Source: an uncultured Clostridia bacterium (GTDB taxonomy: Bacteria > Bacillota > Clostridia > UBA1381). Taken from it: DNA of 60,878 nucleotides. The notes beneath the pieces are model-generated. The model was not told the DNA's origin and searched no databases. It was given only the letters and a program-made list of their open reading frames with translations. The stretch lies in the NCBI GenBank assembly GCA_910585485.1, contig CAJUEZ010000010.1, positions 1 through 60,878 on the forward strand, in the 5' to 3' direction. The translations under genes and the position numbers were made by a program. This document shows, piece by piece, positions 23,740-34,243 of the stretch. The stretch's first letter is position 1; each line of letters opens with the position of its first letter.

Positions 23740-24090
23740 TTATTTTTCAATATCGCTTTCCGTATCGCCGAGAAAGTCCCAATCAATATCATCTGCCGCT
23801 AACTCTGGATTGTCATTATTAAATATGCGTTCTGTAATATTGGTGGAAATAACATCGGTAAATCCTTTTTTTATCGCTGACATTATGCGTTTATCAAGTT
23901 GTTTTTCCCATTCTGTTTCATTTGAATTACTGCTGTATTCATTTTCAAAGTACGCATTGATTGCATTTATAACGGTATTGGAATATGATTTGTATTTGCT
24001 TCTGTCCATTGTCCGCAAATACTCCCACGCTTTGCGGTGGATAGGATTATCTAAGTTAAAGCGTATATTACAAAATTTTGTGTTTCTCAT
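23740..24090 (-). CDS. ParR-like partner of ParM
   Basis: Encodes 116 residues. The N-terminal third (KFCNIRFNLDNPIHRKAWEYLRTMDRSKYKSYSNTVINAINAYFE) looks like a ribbon-helix-helix DNA-binding unit; the acidic tail (ELAADDIDWDFLGDTESD) resembles ParM-binding tails. It overlaps the parM stop by 4 nt, and the adjacent position is the usual one for ParR. No direct family proof is visible. Confidence 0.65.
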   Translation of the reverse strand: MRNTKFCNIRFNLDNPIHRKAWEYLRTMDRSKYKSYSNTVINAINAYFENEYSSNSNETEWEKQLDKRIMSAIKKGFTDVISTNITERIFNNDNPELAADDIDWDFLGDTESDIEK

Positions 24091-25010
24091 TTGTTCTGCC
24101 TTCTGAGCATTGAATAAGCTAATTGCTCAAAACCTTTTGCGGTAGCGCATATATCGTCAATAATTATGATGCGCTCGCAGTCATAATCTGCAAAGTTCTT
24201 TACAATGCAACCGCCACCGCCGATTATATACAGCTTCATCAGTTCGGAGTTGTACTCATATTTCCGTAGTGCCGCAAAAATATTTGACGCATATTCCGCT
24301 GCGGTTTTATGCAGTATTTTCAGATACTTGTCTGAAACGTCAGCCGTGCCGAATCGCAAATACTGCTCCACAATGCTGTCATCAATCTTTACTCCGTACA
24401 TATCCATAATGATATTCTTTATACGGATAACGCATTGATTAACGCCGAGTTTTTCCGTCCAAGACTTGCTTTCAATCGGTTTCTTGTTCTGAATATATAG
24501 GATATTCATTGTACCGTTACCGATGTCGGCAAGGATATTTGTACCTTTAAACTCTTTGATACGCTCCACAATGGCGGGGTATCCCTGCGGATAAACGCTG
24601 CACCCGACAAACTCAATATGAAAATCTTTATTGTTATAACGAAAATCTACAACCGTATTTTTCATAAGATATGCTTTGAAGCTGCTGCGCTGTGTGCGTA
24701 CCCAAGTAAGCGGTAAGCCTGTTGCAAGATAAACATGCGCAGTATATGTGCCTGTGCGCTGTAACTCACGAGCAACTGCCATAAGGTTTAATATGTAAAA
24801 GTCCTCGTCAACAGATTTATCCGCAATAAATTCCTTGTGATTTTCACCGAATCGGTAATACTTGCTGTTATATTCAAGGATATTACCCTGAAATATAGGC
24901 TCGGTATCATACACGGTAAGTCCTGTCGGAGTTACAGTGTTTGCAGTCTTTATATTCCCGTATCCCAAGTCCGTACCGATAACCTTGAGTCCGTTCTCAA
25001 ATTCTCTCAT
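24087..25010 (-). CDS. parM: ParM/StbA-type actin-like segregation ATPase
   Basis: Encodes 307 residues from the ATG at 25010 (TCAGGAGGTACAAA upstream). It shows the actin-fold nucleotide motifs: phosphate-1 GTDLGYGNIKTAN (about 11-23), phosphate-2 LADIGNGTMNILY (about 160-172) and the adenosine motif IIGGGG near 268. ParM filaments push plasmid copies apart. Together with the ParR-like gene, ParB and RepA it indicates that ICE1 replicates and segregates as a circle after excision. Confidence 0.85.
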   Translation of the reverse strand: MREFENGLKVIGTDLGYGNIKTANTVTPTGLTVYDTEPIFQGNILEYNSKYYRFGENHKEFIADKSVDEDFYILNLMAVARELQRTGTYTAHVYLATGLPLTWVRTQRSSFKAYLMKNTVVDFRYNNKDFHIEFVGCSVYPQGYPAIVERIKEFKGTNILADIGNGTMNILYIQNKKPIESKSWTEKLGVNQCVIRIKNIIMDMYGVKIDDSIVEQYLRFGTADVSDKYLKILHKTAAEYASNIFAALRKYEYNSELMKLYIIGGGGCIVKNFADYDCERIIIIDDICATAKGFEQLAYSMLRRQNK

Positions 25011-25086
25011 TTTGTACCTCCTGATTTTCTGCATAGAAAAAGCCTGCCGATTATCTAACCGACAGGCTTTGCCTTGTTATTTAATT

Positions 25087-25872
25087 TTATCTGCTTATAT
25101 CCATATCTTTGTTTTGCAGTTTTATATGGAACATTCTGCAAATATCCTTTTGCGACTCCAATTCACAATTTGCAATCAGCATATTGAAATCTCTGTCGCT
25201 CGGATTTTTTTCTCTTTGCGCTCTGCGAAGTGATGATATATATTCATTACGCAATATAGGCGGGATTGTAATAATCTGATAACCCTTGTTTACAAGAATT
25301 AAATTCATCAAAAGCCTTGCACATCTACCGTTACCGTCTGTGAACGGGTGAATATCAACCAATCGTCTGTGTGCGTATGCCGCAAGCATAACAGGGTGTA
25401 ATTCTTTTGATTTCTTGTTTAATTCCGTTATAAGTTCCGTCATAAGCTGAGGTATTTCCTCCTGCGTGGGTGGTACATATTCTGTACCTGTTATAAACAC
25501 TTGATGTTTGCGGTATTGTCCCGCATTGTCCTCATCTATGTTCAGATAGAATAATCGGTGCAGTTCCTTTATCATTTCTTCACTGAAAGAAAAGTTATCG
25601 CTTCTTGCAATCTTGAGCATATAATCATACGCTTTTGCGTGTCCTGTCGCTTCATAGCAATCCTTTATAGGCTTACCGCCGACAGTTATTCCGTCCTCAA
25701 GCAATACCTTTGTTTCTGTAATTGTAAGTGTATTACCCTCAATCGCATTTGAGGAATATGTTGTGCCTATACGAAAATAATCGTCAAGCTCCTTTACTTC
25801 CTCAGGCTTTAGAGGACGTTTTATATCTATCAGCTTTTTATATTCATCAATGCGTTTCAATAAATTCTGCAT
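25087..25872 (-). CDS. Fic-family protein (putative AMP-transferase) with its own inhibitory motif
   Basis: Encodes 261 residues starting after AAAGGATTTTGT. The Fic motif HPFTDGNGRCARLL is complete (about 175-188). An N-terminal inhibitory motif SSNAIEGN (about 36-43) marks it as class II, with the (S/T)xxxE(G/N) glutamate that blocks ATP binding until relieved. Fic enzymes usually attach AMP to a hydroxyl side chain of a target protein. It lies between the methylase/helicase giant and parM in ICE1, where it may act on the recipient or as a regulated toxin; that is inference. Confidence 0.92.
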   Translation of the reverse strand: MQNLLKRIDEYKKLIDIKRPLKPEEVKELDDYFRIGTTYSSNAIEGNTLTITETKVLLEDGITVGGKPIKDCYEATGHAKAYDYMLKIARSDNFSFSEEMIKELHRLFYLNIDEDNAGQYRKHQVFITGTEYVPPTQEEIPQLMTELITELNKKSKELHPVMLAAYAHRRLVDIHPFTDGNGRCARLLMNLILVNKGYQIITIPPILRNEYISSLRRAQREKNPSDRDFNMLIANCELESQKDICRMFHIKLQNKDMDISR

Positions 25873-25993
25873 ACAAAATCCTTTCTGTTAAATAGCAATA
25901 TGTATTTGCGATTTGGTTTACGCCGTGAGGTTATTATATCATATTATTGCCATTTTTTCAATATAAGAATACATTTCTATCTGACCACCTCTG

Positions 25994-28900
25994 TTACCGT
26001 GCCATCTCGTCTGAACGTTCTTTTTGAGGTGTTTCATCGGGTATGTCCAAAACCTCGCTATGCTTCTTGTCAATATTCAAGAGTGCGTCAAGTGCGGCAA
26101 CACGTTTCATTTTCTCGTCAAGCTCTGCTTCGTGCGGAAATTCCTTTTTACTCTCAACCTTTGCAATCTCAAACTGCTTTTTGGTTTCCGTCAGCTTTTG
26201 CTCACATTCTTCCTTTAGCTTTGGAATACTCGCAAGCGCATTATCAATACGCTGAATATTACCAAACACATCAGTACCAAGACTTATGGTATATGACCTT
26301 GAATTTTGAAGCGTCAGTCTATGTTCTCTGTAACAGGAATCAAAAGACAAAATCATTGTAAAGCCTCTGTATTCACCTATAACAACAGGGTCGGTAGAGG
26401 TCATAGTCTTGCAGCGTTCAATAAGCGCCGCGCCTGCCTTGTCTTTTTCATAATAGCCGAGTCCGTCAAGCGTCATAGCATTGAACGTATCTTCCTGCTT
26501 CGGATTTTGATTGACTACCTCAATATCCTTTTCCGCGCCTGAAATCTTTTCCGTGAGCTTTTGTATTTCCTGCGGATAGAATTTTGTTACTTTATCCTCA
26601 AGGTCATATATCTCACTCATAAAACTTGACCTCAACAGCTTCAATTTTGATATTTCAGTATCAAGCTCCATCTTTTCCTTTATATGAGGATTACCCGTTG
26701 CAAGCGCCTTTATTTCGGCATAAGACAATGCAGTTTCGTCAATATCCTCCGCGCTTCTGACGGGTGATTTTGAGGTCATTATCTGCGATATGAATTTCTG
26801 CTTATTCTCGACAAGCTGATAGCTGTAACTGTCAAAGGTGTCTTTGGTAACATATCGGTAGATATGTACGGTGTCATTTGTGTTTCCCTGACGTATAATA
26901 CGTCCGGCACGTTGCTCCAAGTCCGACGGACGCCACGGGCAATCTAAATCGTGCGACGCATACAAAAGCGTCTGAACATTAGTGCCTGCGCCCATTTTCT
27001 GTGTTGAGCCGAGCAGAATACGGACATCACCGTTTCGCACCTTTGCAAACAGTTCTTTTTTTCGCACATCGGTATCAGCGTTATGTATGTACTCAATATC
27101 GTTTTCGGGGACTCCCTTGTTAATCAGCTTCCTGCGAATATCATCATACACATTAAAAATACCGTCCTTTTTAGGCGTGGAGCTGTCGCAAAATACAAGC
27201 TGCGTACCCTTAAAATCGGCAGTTTTATTCCATATTTCAAATACGTTATCCGCACAAGTTGCAACCTTTGTACCGTCCTCATCGGGGAGCATATCATTCA
27301 TAAGCCTTTGGTCGAGTGCCAGCTTGCGTCCGTCATTCGTAATTTTTAGCATATTGTCAACAGTAGGGTCAACATTGTTTTTACGCACATCTTCTGCACG
27401 TTCGCCAAGTGCGGCTACCATTTTTCTTTGCATTTCGGTAGGCTCAACCGCTATATTATGATACTCCGCTTTCGGTACGGGTAAATTCAGCATATCTGCT
27501 GTCTGAATATCCGCAACCTCACGAAACATATTCATCAGTTCGGGAATGTTAAAGAATTTTGCAAAACGCGTCTTTGCCCTGTATCCCGTACCCTCCGGTG
27601 CAAGCTCAATCGCAGTAACAGTTTCTCCGTATGTGGACGCCCACGCGTCAAAGTGTTCCAAGTCGTGTTCTTTGAGCATATCATACTGCAAATACCTCTG
27701 CATTGTATATAACTCTACCATCGAATTGCTTATCGGCGTACCTGTGGCAAAGATATTGCCTTTATTGCCTGTGAGTTCGTCAAGGTATCGGCACTTCATA
27801 AACATATCGCTTGACTTCTGTGCGTCCGTTTGTGCAATACCGCCGACATTACGCATTTTTGTTACGAGAAATAAATTCTTGTAATTATGTGCTTCATCTA
27901 CAAACATACGGTCAACGCCCAATTCCTCAAAGGTAACAACATCGTCCTTGCGGTCTTGCTTATTGAGCTTATCAATTTTAGCCTTAATACTTTTTCTTGT
28001 ACGCTCCATCTGCTTTATGGTAAAGCGTTCCGCATCGTGCGTTTTTGCTTCGGCTATACCGTCCATAATTGCGTTTAGCTGCTGATTAAGTATCTGCTTT
28101 TGCCTTACTACCGACATAGGAATTTTCTCAAATTGACTATGACCGATTATGATAGCGTCATAATCGCCTGTCGCAATCCTGCCGCAAAACTTCTTACGGT
28201 TTTTCATCTCAAAATCTTTCCTTGTCGTAACAAGAATATTTGCTGCGGGATATAGCTGTAAAAATTCGCTTGCCCATTGTTCCGTCAAGTGATTAGGTAC
28301 GACAAAAAGCGGTTTGTTACAAAGACCAAGCCGCTTGCTTTCCATAGCTGCCGCTGCCATTGTCCAAGTCTTGCCTGCGCCTACGACGTGTCCCAAAAGG
28401 GAATTGCCGCCGTACATAATATGCGCCACTGCATTTTTCTGATGTTGACGTAATTGTATTTCGGGGTTCATACCGCTGAATGTGATATGACTTCCGTCAT
28501 ATTCGCGTGTACGGATATTATTAAACTTCTCGTTATACATCTTTACAAGAGTATTTCGTCTTTCGGGGTCTTTCCATATCCAATTATCAAACGCGGCTTT
28601 TATAGCTTCCTGCTTCTGCTGTGCTATTGTCGTTTCCTTTGAATTTAGTACGGCTATGCGTTTACCCTCCTCATTTTCCTTGTAATCAAAAATGCGGACA
28701 TCTCTAAGATTTAGAGTGTCCTCAATGATTTTCAGGGCATTAGCGCGATGCGTACCGTATGTTTTATTTACTTTTATGTTACCATTATCGCAGCTTTTAC
28801 CTGATACATTCCAAACGCCTGTCAGCTTTGAATACTGAATATCAATATTGCTTCTCGCATACGGTGAGGAATTAAGCAATTCAAACGTAAACTGCTTAAA

Positions 28901-31900
28901 GTATTCGGGCGGTATCCAAGTAGTGCCGAGCCTTACCGTAATTTCGCTTGCACTGAGGTCTTTCGGCTGTACGGCGGTTAAGGCTTCAACATTGACATTA
29001 AAATCACTGTCTGTTTTTGCGCTTTCCTGTGCAATACGCAATTTCTCACGGACATTGCCTGACAAATATTCATCTGCCGTAAGATATTTGGGGAAATACT
29101 GCTCGTTTTCTTCCTCGTGCAGAGGATTGAGGAATATAACGCCGTTTAAGTCCGCAAACAATTCCTGTTCGGTTTTGCCTGTGAGCGACTGCATAAATTC
29201 CATATCAATTTTTGCTTTCTCGCCAAGTGATACGGCTAATGCTTCTGATGAAGTATCAACGTGGGTTATTTCTTTTTTTGCGCCGATTGTACGCTTTGTG
29301 AACATATCCGCCTTGCGCTTTAAGTTTCCGTCATCGTCCAACTCCTCCAACGAGCATAGCAAAAAATAACTGCTGTCGGACGAAAATGCGCTGTTATTGC
29401 TGCGTGAATTGATAAGTCCGTATTTTTTGGTGAAATTATCATACAAGGTATTCAGCTTATCCTGCTGTTTCTTAATTTCATAATCAGGAAAATCCTTTGT
29501 CTGATATTCAATTAAATCACGGACGCAATCCCTGATTTCAATCATACCCTTAATGCGGTTTTCGGCAGTAGCATTAAGTTCAACCTTGTTCATCACGCTG
29601 TTTTCACGGAAATATATATCACCGTCAACTATGGTATAGCTGAAATTTTTAACGTCAGGGTTGGCAGGAATTGATACAGTATCATTAGCTGAAATATCGT
29701 CAATATCATCTATTGTGTATTCCTTAATTTCAGCGTGAATGTTTTTTATAGCATAGTCAAGCGCTTCTTCCAGCGTTATACTTTCATATGGCTTGCAGTT
29801 TAGCTGCATACCATACTGACCGCTTTCCTCAACCAATTCACCGAGTACCATATCGGGATTGTCAAGAAAATATTGATTTATAGGGTGTCCCGTTTCGTGC
29901 TGTCCAATATGTACCCAATCAGGTTCAATATCTGTTATTCTGTTGCGCTTCTGCAAAAACAGAATATCCGCCGTAACCTCCGTACCTGCGTTTTTCTTAA
30001 AAGTGTCATTCGGCAGGCGTATTGCGCCTATGAGGTCGGCTCGCTGTGCTATGTATTTTCTGACCTTTGAGTTTTGCTTATCCATTGTGCCGCTTGATGT
30101 TATAAACGCTACAATGCCGCCCGGTCTGACCTTATCCAAAGTCTTTGCAAAGAAAAAGTCGTGAATTAAGAAATTATGCTTATCATATTTCTTTTCCAAG
30201 ACTTTGTAATTACCAAACGGAACATTACCGATGGCAACATCAAAAAAGCTGTCGGGGAGTGTACTGTCCTCATAGCCCTGTATTGCTACGCTGTTCTTTT
30301 GATATAGCTGCTGTGCAATCCGTCCCGTTATGCTGTCTATCTCGATACCGTAAATTTTACTGTCGGAAATGCTTTCGGGCATTAGTCCCATAAAATTACC
30401 GATACCGCAAGAAGGCTCTAAAATATTACCCTTTTGAAATCCCATATTTTCCATAGCCTTGTACATAGCTTTTATGACTACGGGGGGAGTGTAGTGTGAT
30501 GTAAGCACACTTGCGCGTGCCTGTTCGTATTCGTCATTGGTAAGTAATGATTTTAATTCGTTATACTTACTGTGTTTTTCCTCAAAGCAATCTGCAAGAC
30601 CACCCCAACCGACATACCGTGATAATATTTCCTGTTCTTCGGGAGTTGCAAGGCGGCGTTCGCTTTCAACCTGTTTCAGCGTCCGTATAGCTGCGATATT
30701 TGTCGCATATTTCTCGCTTGCCGTACCATAGCCGAGTTCATTATCGGTAATATGGAAATTATGACGCTCCGATGCGGGTATTTCGGGATAGATGACTTTA
30801 TTCTGAACAGGCTGTGGTTTTGGAATATTCGGCGGAGGGAGTCCCGGCTGTTCTTGAGTCTGCTCCTGCTGCGGCTCGTCTGAAATTTCAGGTTTATTAT
30901 CAGAAAGTTGTTCCTCATATTTTCCCTTGTCCGCTGCTGTAATATCGTACTGCTGTTCCTGCTCTTTGCTATCGTCAAAAACAGCTACAAGATACCCGTT
31001 TTCATTTAGAATTTGTGTGTACTTTTCCGCAATATGCAAAGGAAAACCAATCATAGCCAAACGCTCATAGTCAATCACTTTTGATGTCAGCGTTAAATCT
31101 AAAATCTCTGCGGCTTCCTTTGCTTCCGAGCCGTAAATCTCATAAAAATCTCCGACTTTTTCAAGCGTTACACTCTTAATTTCAGATAATTCGTCTGCAA
31201 ACTGCCGAGTCCAATATTTTGCCATTGTGTTTGAAGTAGTCTTGTTGATTTCGTTCATCGCTTCAATAAGCCATCGGCGAGTTTCATCGTCCTTTATAGC
31301 TTCACCGATGCCGATTTCCGTTTCATTAAGCAGCCTTTCTAACCAAAAACGCTCAAAAAGCTGTTTATTGTTATCATCAATAAGGTCAATAAAATATCCG
31401 ATACGCTTCGGGAGTGTTTGGTGAAGTTCCTCCGGCGACAATTTATCCATATCATTGAGATAATGGTATTTCTCATTACGGATTTTTTGCTGTTCCTGTT
31501 CTGATAAATATTTCGGAATATCCTCCGTAATTTCAAGCTCAGTCAGGTATCTGCCTGATTTAATAAGGCTGTCAATACGTCGTTCCACATTACTCCAAGA
31601 CATAAAAGCCTTTGCATATGGAGAGGAAATATTACCTCTGCTAAAACTAATGCCTTTGCTGTCGTGGCTATCACTAAATATTCCATAAGCGCCGCCGCCT
31701 GTACCATATCGGTTTTTTAGATGCTTTATGCGCTCTTGTTTGTCGAAATGTTCCTTAAAATACAGATATGTATCTATTTTAGGTGTGTTGTACTTCGTAC
31801 TGCCTATTAAGAGGTTGTCAAGTTCATCTTCTGTTATAAAAGGCACAGCAGTATTTTTTTGATATTCGTTTGTAGTAAAAGTTCTATGCTCAAGCTGTAA

Positions 31901-33775
31901 ATCTTTTAATCGCGGCAGCACTTTATCGGGTGAATACCAACGAAAACGCATAACATCTTTATTATCCTCGTATAGACGGTTCATTATTTCCGTGGTATTA
32001 ACAGCAAATTCAATGCTTTCCGTTTGCTTAAACAATTCAGATATTCTGTTTATCGTGTCAGGGTGTGAGCCGCTAAACCATTCCGTATTAAAATGTTCTT
32101 TCAATTCGGGATATTTATCGGTATTTGTATCACGATACATTTCATAAAAGCTGTTTGATGTCTGTTTACGCTCAAATTCGTCCATTTGGTCAATCGTTTC
32201 TTGTGGTGCGAATCTGCCGAGTTCCAACAGTTCACTGATACGCTTTTCGGTGCGTTCCCACGATATGAGTTCACCGCGTCCGTTTGCGCATTCGCCGTAT
32301 GCGATATGGATACCCTCACTGTTCCACCATAAAGATACCTTGTTACCGTCAAAGATAAAACCTTTGCCGCCTATTCCATATTCGTCTTTCAAAAAGTCAA
32401 TATTTTCTGCGGACGATTTGTTTTTACTGTACTGAATACATATTTTTATAACGCTGTCTTTGTCATTGCCGCCTGTTGTCAAAACCTCGTCAATAATCTG
32501 CTGTGGCATAGAAAAAGCGGAGCCTTTCGCTTGCTCCGCTTTCTTAATATATTCTTTTTGTTCCTCCTCGGTAGGGAGTACCATATCAAATATGCTTAAC
32601 TGTACACCGTTTCCGATAATACGATTTCCTCCGCTGAATGGAGAAAATTGTTCATTAGTCCCGTCCATCGTAACGGGTCTGTCGATTTCATTTCCTCTGT
32701 TAATCCCTCTGCTTTCGCCATCCGCGATACTGTCCGCTGTATCTGCTCCGTCGCCGTCCTGTCTATCTCCTCCAAGTGTTTGAGAAGCTCGCCCTTCATC
32801 ATCAGTATTGAGTACAGGTTCGGGCGGTGCTTTTGCAGATATGTTCTCCGCATCATTCCGTATTTGCCTATCTGATATTCCTCTGTCGGTACTGTCAGAT
32901 TGGGTATCCTGTAATCTCCGACTTTCGTGTATGTTACTGCGTTTGTCATTTTCATCAGTCCTTTCTGCTTGAATACTGTTTTCTTCTTTGTCATTTTCAT
33001 TATATACGCTGTTTTCTTTTTCTGCAAATTTTTTCTGTTCATAATGAATTGTCTTTGCAATATCCCTTAACGCGTCCTCCGCAATCGTACTCACGGCATT
33101 ACCGAGAATATTCATTGTTTCAACTGTATTAAAGTCGCGTATGTACTGAAAATCGTATCTGTCAAAAATATCATCGGGCTGTAATCCCATACGCTGCATA
33201 ATCATATATGCAACTGACGCTTCGGCTGTCTGCCGAAAACGCAGGCTGAGATTAACATCATCAAGTCCTGATAAAAAGCTGCCGCCTTTTACATACTTTA
33301 AGTCGCGTAAATAATCGTCCTTTTGATTATCGACTGCATTATGTGCGGCGCAAATTATAGCGTCAATAGCGGTAGTATTAACTTTTAATTTACCAAAAGA
33401 CCGTTCAAGTGTTTGTATGACAGCTTCCTCATAACGCTTATCATACTGCCATAGCTTTATTTCACGCTTGCCAAAGCTGCTTGTATCGGAAATATCAAAT
33501 ACATAGTCAAGATAATATTTATTTCCGTTTTCACGCACAAGCGCAATAGGGGACGCATCTTTTTTGACCCATCTTTTTGTTTTGTTCACCCAATCGTCCA
33601 TACCCGCACAAGCTGTCGCATTTGACTTCTGCGCGAATATGAGGACTTGGTCATTAAATGGGTATTTGAAATGCCACGCGGCAGTTCTTAGGAAATATCT
33701 CCATACGCCGCTGTCGGAAATTGCTTGCATTGAGTTCTGCATTAGATTAAAAATGCGTTGTGTTTCATCTGTCAT
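25994..33775 (-). CDS. 2593-residue ArdC-like / MutS-I-like / N6-methylase / SNF2-type helicase fusion
   Basis: Starts at 33775 after GGGGTGATGTT. Visible order: an ArdC/LtrC-like N-terminal part (1-90, WRYFLRTAAWHFKYPFNDQ); charged linkers; a segment resembling the MutS mismatch-binding domain (about 860-940, KVGDFYEIYGSEAKEAAEIL); an N6-adenine methyltransferase (SAM site LEPSCGIGNFMG near 1117, catalytic GNVPFG near 1182 in place of NPPF); and a superfamily-2 helicase (GHVVGAGKT near 1795, DEAH near 1957, QRAGRIIRQG near 2290), then coiled coil. Proteins of this type are carried by many Tn1549-like elements and probably protect or process incoming DNA. The frame is intact over 7.8 kb, which argues for selection. 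Confidence 0.9.
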   Translation of the reverse strand: MTDETQRIFNLMQNSMQAISDSGVWRYFLRTAAWHFKYPFNDQVLIFAQKSNATACAGMDDWVNKTKRWVKKDASPIALVRENGNKYYLDYVFDISDTSSFGKREIKLWQYDKRYEEAVIQTLERSFGKLKVNTTAIDAIICAAHNAVDNQKDDYLRDLKYVKGGSFLSGLDDVNLSLRFRQTAEASVAYMIMQRMGLQPDDIFDRYDFQYIRDFNTVETMNILGNAVSTIAEDALRDIAKTIHYEQKKFAEKENSVYNENDKEENSIQAERTDENDKRSNIHESRRLQDTQSDSTDRGISDRQIRNDAENISAKAPPEPVLNTDDEGRASQTLGGDRQDGDGADTADSIADGESRGINRGNEIDRPVTMDGTNEQFSPFSGGNRIIGNGVQLSIFDMVLPTEEEQKEYIKKAEQAKGSAFSMPQQIIDEVLTTGGNDKDSVIKICIQYSKNKSSAENIDFLKDEYGIGGKGFIFDGNKVSLWWNSEGIHIAYGECANGRGELISWERTEKRISELLELGRFAPQETIDQMDEFERKQTSNSFYEMYRDTNTDKYPELKEHFNTEWFSGSHPDTINRISELFKQTESIEFAVNTTEIMNRLYEDNKDVMRFRWYSPDKVLPRLKDLQLEHRTFTTNEYQKNTAVPFITEDELDNLLIGSTKYNTPKIDTYLYFKEHFDKQERIKHLKNRYGTGGGAYGIFSDSHDSKGISFSRGNISSPYAKAFMSWSNVERRIDSLIKSGRYLTELEITEDIPKYLSEQEQQKIRNEKYHYLNDMDKLSPEELHQTLPKRIGYFIDLIDDNNKQLFERFWLERLLNETEIGIGEAIKDDETRRWLIEAMNEINKTTSNTMAKYWTRQFADELSEIKSVTLEKVGDFYEIYGSEAKEAAEILDLTLTSKVIDYERLAMIGFPLHIAEKYTQILNENGYLVAVFDDSKEQEQQYDITAADKGKYEEQLSDNKPEISDEPQQEQTQEQPGLPPPNIPKPQPVQNKVIYPEIPASERHNFHITDNELGYGTASEKYATNIAAIRTLKQVESERRLATPEEQEILSRYVGWGGLADCFEEKHSKYNELKSLLTNDEYEQARASVLTSHYTPPVVIKAMYKAMENMGFQKGNILEPSCGIGNFMGLMPESISDSKIYGIEIDSITGRIAQQLYQKNSVAIQGYEDSTLPDSFFDVAIGNVPFGNYKVLEKKYDKHNFLIHDFFFAKTLDKVRPGGIVAFITSSGTMDKQNSKVRKYIAQRADLIGAIRLPNDTFKKNAGTEVTADILFLQKRNRITDIEPDWVHIGQHETGHPINQYFLDNPDMVLGELVEESGQYGMQLNCKPYESITLEEALDYAIKNIHAEIKEYTIDDIDDISANDTVSIPANPDVKNFSYTIVDGDIYFRENSVMNKVELNATAENRIKGMIEIRDCVRDLIEYQTKDFPDYEIKKQQDKLNTLYDNFTKKYGLINSRSNNSAFSSDSSYFLLCSLEELDDDGNLKRKADMFTKRTIGAKKEITHVDTSSEALAVSLGEKAKIDMEFMQSLTGKTEQELFADLNGVIFLNPLHEEENEQYFPKYLTADEYLSGNVREKLRIAQESAKTDSDFNVNVEALTAVQPKDLSASEITVRLGTTWIPPEYFKQFTFELLNSSPYARSNIDIQYSKLTGVWNVSGKSCDNGNIKVNKTYGTHRANALKIIEDTLNLRDVRIFDYKENEEGKRIAVLNSKETTIAQQKQEAIKAAFDNWIWKDPERRNTLVKMYNEKFNNIRTREYDGSHITFSGMNPEIQLRQHQKNAVAHIMYGGNSLLGHVVGAGKTWTMAAAAMESKRLGLCNKPLFVVPNHLTEQWASEFLQLYPAANILVTTRKDFEMKNRKKFCGRIATGDYDAIIIGHSQFEKIPMSVVRQKQILNQQLNAIMDGIAEAKTHDAERFTIKQMERTRKSIKAKIDKLNKQDRKDDVVTFEELGVDRMFVDEAHNYKNLFLVTKMRNVGGIAQTDAQKSSDMFMKCRYLDELTGNKGNIFATGTPISNSMVELYTMQRYLQYDMLKEHDLEHFDAWASTYGETVTAIELAPEGTGYRAKTRFAKFFNIPELMNMFREVADIQTADMLNLPVPKAEYHNIAVEPTEMQRKMVAALGERAEDVRKNNVDPTVDNMLKITNDGRKLALDQRLMNDMLPDEDGTKVATCADNVFEIWNKTADFKGTQLVFCDSSTPKKDGIFNVYDDIRRKLINKGVPENDIEYIHNADTDVRKKELFAKVRNGDVRILLGSTQKMGAGTNVQTLLYASHDLDCPWRPSDLEQRAGRIIRQGNTNDTVHIYRYVTKDTFDSYSYQLVENKQKFISQIMTSKSPVRSAEDIDETALSYAEIKALATGNPHIKEKMELDTEISKLKLLRSSFMSEIYDLEDKVTKFYPQEIQKLTEKISGAEKDIEVVNQNPKQEDTFNAMTLDGLGYYEKDKAGAALIERCKTMTSTDPVVIGEYRGFTMILSFDSCYREHRLTLQNSRSYTISLGTDVFGNIQRIDNALASIPKLKEECEQKLTETKKQFEIAKVESKKEFPHEAELDEKMKRVAALDALLNIDKKHSEVLDIPDETPQKERSDEMAR

Positions 33776-33787
33776 AACATCACCCCG

Positions 33788-34243
33788 CTATCTGCATTTC
33801 TCGTCTTGCCTGTTTTTTATCTTCCTCAGTACGTTTGCTCCGCAAACGCCGACCTTTCGGTCGTCCGCCCTTCTTGGCGGTACGTGCTGTTTGCGCATTT
33901 TATCCGCGTCCTGCTGTGCCTCTGACAGCGTATTATATTCGCCGTTTTCAAGGCTATTAAAAAAGTGCGTTTTATCGCGCGCGTCCATACATCGTATGGA
34001 GTAACATAAACGGTTTACTGCTCCGAGTGTGTCAGATTTCTTATTCACTAAATCTAAAATGTTCTCTCCACGGTTATCTTCAGGATACAACTCAATCTTG
34101 AGCGTCCGCACATTGTCGAGCATTATTAAATTCGGTGGCGTTAGCACACCCATATGCTGCAAATCATCTTGAAGTCTGATAGGCAACTGCGACAAATCGG
34201 CAGTAAGACTATTTTGTAAAAACTGTATTCTCGCTGTTATCAT
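33788..34243 (-). CDS. Hypothetical ICE protein preceding the giant methylase/helicase
   Basis: Encodes 151 residues from the ATG at 34243, whose ATG overlaps the TGA of a 13-codon mini-ORF (ATGA). The open frame extends upstream to 34327, but that part overlaps the previous gene by 47 nt. The conserved-looking part is SLTADLSQLPIRLQDDLQHMGVLTPPN followed by a mixed region with RTLKIELYPEDNRGE. The last 30 residues are basic and encoded by short palindromes (33830-33895), another likely insertion. No family recognised. It ends 12 bases before the giant gene. Confidence 0.6.
   Translation of the reverse strand: MITARIQFLQNSLTADLSQLPIRLQDDLQHMGVLTPPNLIMLDNVRTLKIELYPEDNRGENILDLVNKKSDTLGAVNRLCYSIRCMDARDKTHFFNSLENGEYNTLSEAQQDADKMRKQHVPPRRADDRKVGVCGANVLRKIKNRQDEKCR

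Noticed and set aside
32596..33060. Minus-strand 154-codon frame and several plus-strand frames inside the 7.8-kb gene
   Set aside because: They lie wholly inside the methylase/helicase frame, without ribosome sites.
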